Below, piece after piece: positions 15,373-17,109 of a stretch of DNA of 17,109 nucleotides. Both the position numbers and the translations under genes were made by a program. A model generated the notes under the pieces. That model did not search any database, had not been told where the DNA came from, and saw only the letters and a list, made by a program, of their open reading frames with translations. How positions within the stretch are numbered: position 1 is the first letter of the stretch; each line of letters begins with the position of its first letter. The stretch spans positions 1 to 17,109 of the forward strand of contig CAMFPD010000024.1 in assembly GCA_945971355.1 (NCBI GenBank), given 5' to 3'. This DNA is from an uncultured Lachnobacterium sp. GTDB lineage: Bacteria > Bacillota > Clostridia > Lachnospirales > Lachnospiraceae.

Positions 15373-16320
15373 TATGAAAAGCGGGCGCAGGCCCTGGAAA
15401 AATATGAATTGACAGTGAAGGAAACAGCCAGAGGGAGAGGAACCTTTATCTGTGATACCTCCCAGGGAGAGAAAGTGCTGGTTCCTTTTAAGGGGACAAA
15501 GGCCAGAGCAATGTTTATAAAAAAATATCTGGATGAATTAAATGAGACAGGTTTTGTGGCAGAGAGAATTCTGCTTACAGCAGAGGGCGATGCATTATCC
15601 GATGATGGCGAGGACACCTATCTGTTAAAAGATTATATAAAGGGGAATGAATGCAGGGTTTCAGTTGAGGAGGATACCTACAAAGCTATGGAAATAATAG
15701 GGTATTATCATAAGGCTTCTGAAACCTGTGAAGCAGGAAATGAGAATGTAACATATTTGAGTTGTGTAGATAAGGCACAAAAGCATATCAAAGAGTTAAA
15801 AAAGATAAGGAATTACATAAAAGGACGAAATAAAAAGAATGAATTTGAACTAATGTTTCAGAAAAACTATGAGCATTATATGGAATGTGCCCAAAAAGCA
15901 ATAGAGTATATGAGTACTCAAAATGAAATATGGTGCCATGGACAGCTAAACCAACATAATATCTTAAATGTAGATGGTCAGTGGAGAATAGTTAATTTTG
16001 AGCATATTGTATACACAACACCTATGATAGATGTATCAGAATTTTTACGGAAAATCTCAGAGAAAAATCAGTGGAATTGTAAGGTGGGAGAAAATCTGCT
16101 AAGTATTTATGATAAGGTTTGTCCATTGTCTGAGGCTGCCAGAAAGCAACTTGTTGGAGTGATGCTTTTTCCCGAAAAATTCTGGAAGATAGCAGACCAT
16201 TACTACGGATCCCATAAGGCGTGGATTCCTAAAAGGGATATCGAGAAGTTAGAGAAAATAATTTCACAGGAGGAGGAGAGGATATCTTTTATTGAAAAAG
16301 TATTTTCTATTGAAATTTAA
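15370..16320 (+). CDS. CotS-family spore-coat kinase-like protein, probable pseudokinase
   Basis: A 316-residue protein of the aminoglycoside-phosphotransferase/CotS fold, found in Firmicutes spore-coat proteins such as CotS and YutH. The catalytic loop, normally HGDxxxxN, reads CHGQLNQHN (189-197). The Asp of the metal-binding DFE-type motif is Asn: WRIVNFEH at 205-212. The following TPMIDVSEFLRKIS (217-230) matches the CotS-type D-x-x-x-F-L-R-K. Losing both acidic residues suggests it no longer transfers phosphate. No membrane span or signal peptide is seen. The start is TTG at 15370, directly after the cca terminator. No promoter was identified; a sporulation-sigma promoter inside cca is possible. 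The lipoprotein gene follows 17 bases later, perhaps in the same transcript. Family assignment rests on these motifs and length. Confidence 0.75.
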   Translation: MYEKRAQALEKYELTVKETARGRGTFICDTSQGEKVLVPFKGTKARAMFIKKYLDELNETGFVAERILLTAEGDALSDDGEDTYLLKDYIKGNECRVSVEEDTYKAMEIIGYYHKASETCEAGNENVTYLSCVDKAQKHIKELKKIRNYIKGRNKKNEFELMFQKNYEHYMECAQKAIEYMSTQNEIWCHGQLNQHNILNVDGQWRIVNFEHIVYTTPMIDVSEFLRKISEKNQWNCKVGENLLSIYDKVCPLSEAARKQLVGVMLFPEKFWKIADHYYGSHKAWIPKRDIEKLEKIISQEEERISFIEKVFSIEI

Positions 16321-16337
16321 TAAGGTATACTGAGAAT

Positions 16338-17109
16338 ATGAAAAAAATATACATAAGCATAATCCTTTTAATTATGATAATAGCCTGTGGCTGTGGCGTC
16401 CAGGAGGAGGAAGATAAGGTTAACTATTTTTATACCAGTATGAACGATAAAAATACGGAGAAACAGGATGAGGACAGTTTGAGTGAAAGTAATATAACTG
16501 ATGAACTGTATCTTGTGGTTAAAGTTGATTCCGTGGAAGAAACCATAAGGGTATACCGTTATGCAAACGGGCTTGAATATCAGTATTATTATGGATTAGA
16601 AACACAATTTTTAAATAAATACGGTGATTACATGTCGGTTGCAAACCTTGAAGTGGGAGACATAATCAATATTCTTGGAGTGGACAGTACGGGTAAGGCT
16701 ACTACAGTTCAGATGGCGGACAGTGTATGGAACTACGAGGATATAACGAAGTTTTCTGTTGACGAGGATGCTGGAATTATGCAGATAGCAGGAAATAAAT
16801 ACTCTATAGCTGAGGATTGTTTTGTGTTTGTGGGAGATGAGAGAGCTTCATTTAGTGATATATCTTCACAGGATGAATTGGCGGTAATTGGTGTGGATAA
16901 GAAAATCTTATCTGTGAGTGTTACAACAGGACATGGAACTTTGCAGCTTGAGAATACTCAGCTGTTTGAAGGAAGTTATCTCCAACTTGGTACCAGAATA
17001 TTTGTTGAGATAACACCAGCCATGCAAATGGAGGTTCCAGAAGGAGAATATACGCTGGCTGTAGCAAATGACGGATGGGGAGGAAGCAAAGAAATTACTA
17101 TAGTGCAGG
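16338..17109 (+). CDS. Lipoprotein, partial, with PEGA-like segment
   Basis: An open frame of 257 codons runs from the ATG at 16338-16340 off the window's right edge. The N-terminus MKKIYISIILLIMIIAC is a lipoprotein signal peptide with lipobox IIAC, placing the lipidated Cys at residue 17. An acidic Asp/Glu/Ser/Asn stretch follows (about 22-56), then beta-rich sequence with alternating VGDIINILGVD (105-115) and DELAVIGVD-like units, suggesting repeated small beta barrels. VPEGEYTLAVANDGWGG near the visible end resembles a PEGA repeat (inference). It is expected on the outer face of the membrane. The ribosome binding site is weak (AAGG at 16322-16325, 12 bases away). It follows the CotS-like gene by 17 bases, so the two may be cotranscribed. 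Its true length and function are unknown. Confidence 0.75.
   Translation, partial: MKKIYISIILLIMIIACGCGVQEEEDKVNYFYTSMNDKNTEKQDEDSLSESNITDELYLVVKVDSVEETIRVYRYANGLEYQYYYGLETQFLNKYGDYMSVANLEVGDIINILGVDSTGKATTVQMADSVWNYEDITKFSVDEDAGIMQIAGNKYSIAEDCFVFVGDERASFSDISSQDELAVIGVDKKILSVSVTTGHGTLQLENTQLFEGSYLQLGTRIFVEITPAMQMEVPEGEYTLAVANDGWGGSKEITIVQ

Noticed and set aside
16310..16331. TTGAAA and TATACT before the lipoprotein gene as a promoter
   Set aside because: The spacing is only 10 bases, and the -10-like box lies six bases before the ATG, leaving no leader for a ribosome binding site.

Overview
The window looks like chromosomal DNA of a low-GC, Gram-positive, probably spore-forming anaerobe. A member of the Lachnospiraceae (Clostridia) is the best guess. 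The reasons are AT-rich codon choice, strong AGGAG/GGAGG ribosome binding sites, a CotS-like spore-coat kinase homologue, an archaeal/eukaryotic-type prolyl-tRNA synthetase with a C-terminal Cys-rich extension, and an XrtG exosortase locus. This taxonomic call is inference. The window contains no RNA gene, insertion sequence, CRISPR array or phage gene, and no stretch over 300 bases lacks a gene.

Layout. Positions 1-1074 hold a bidirectional-looking terminator and, on the minus strand, azlC-azlD, a two-subunit branched-chain amino acid exporter. Positions 1075-1287 are a divergent control region with two back-to-back TTTACA-N17-TATAAT promoters. Positions 1288-9183 are six tightly packed plus-strand genes forming the most interesting unit. 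They encode a secreted multidomain protein with a C-terminal sorting tail, the membrane protease/transpeptidase-like XrtG, a processive-type family 2 glycosyltransferase, a two-TM sensor-like protein, a 6-pyruvoyl-tetrahydropterin synthase (PTPS) paralogue that keeps its zinc ligands but not its catalytic Cys, and a large GT-C-like membrane protein of the PTPS_related family. Positions 9247-15333 hold proS (own promoter), a 1093-residue TPR-GAF-GGDEF protein and cca, ending in an intrinsic terminator. Positions 15370-17109 hold a CotS-like pseudokinase with a TTG start and a lipoprotein gene cut by the window end.

How it may work together. The 1288-9183 cluster reads as a dedicated surface-protein system. 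The first gene makes a Sec-exported substrate that stays in the membrane by its C-terminal tail. XrtG has the exosortase Cys-Arg-His triad and would cut and transfer the substrate. The GT2 and GT-C-like proteins would build or attach a glycan. The other two genes may be regulatory or structural. The exosortase G family and its neighbours are known bioinformatically, but to my knowledge the reaction, the attachment target and the role of the PTPS-like protein are not established. The downstream diguanylate cyclase and a possible degenerate GGDEF fold inside the cluster hint at c-di-GMP control, which is speculative.
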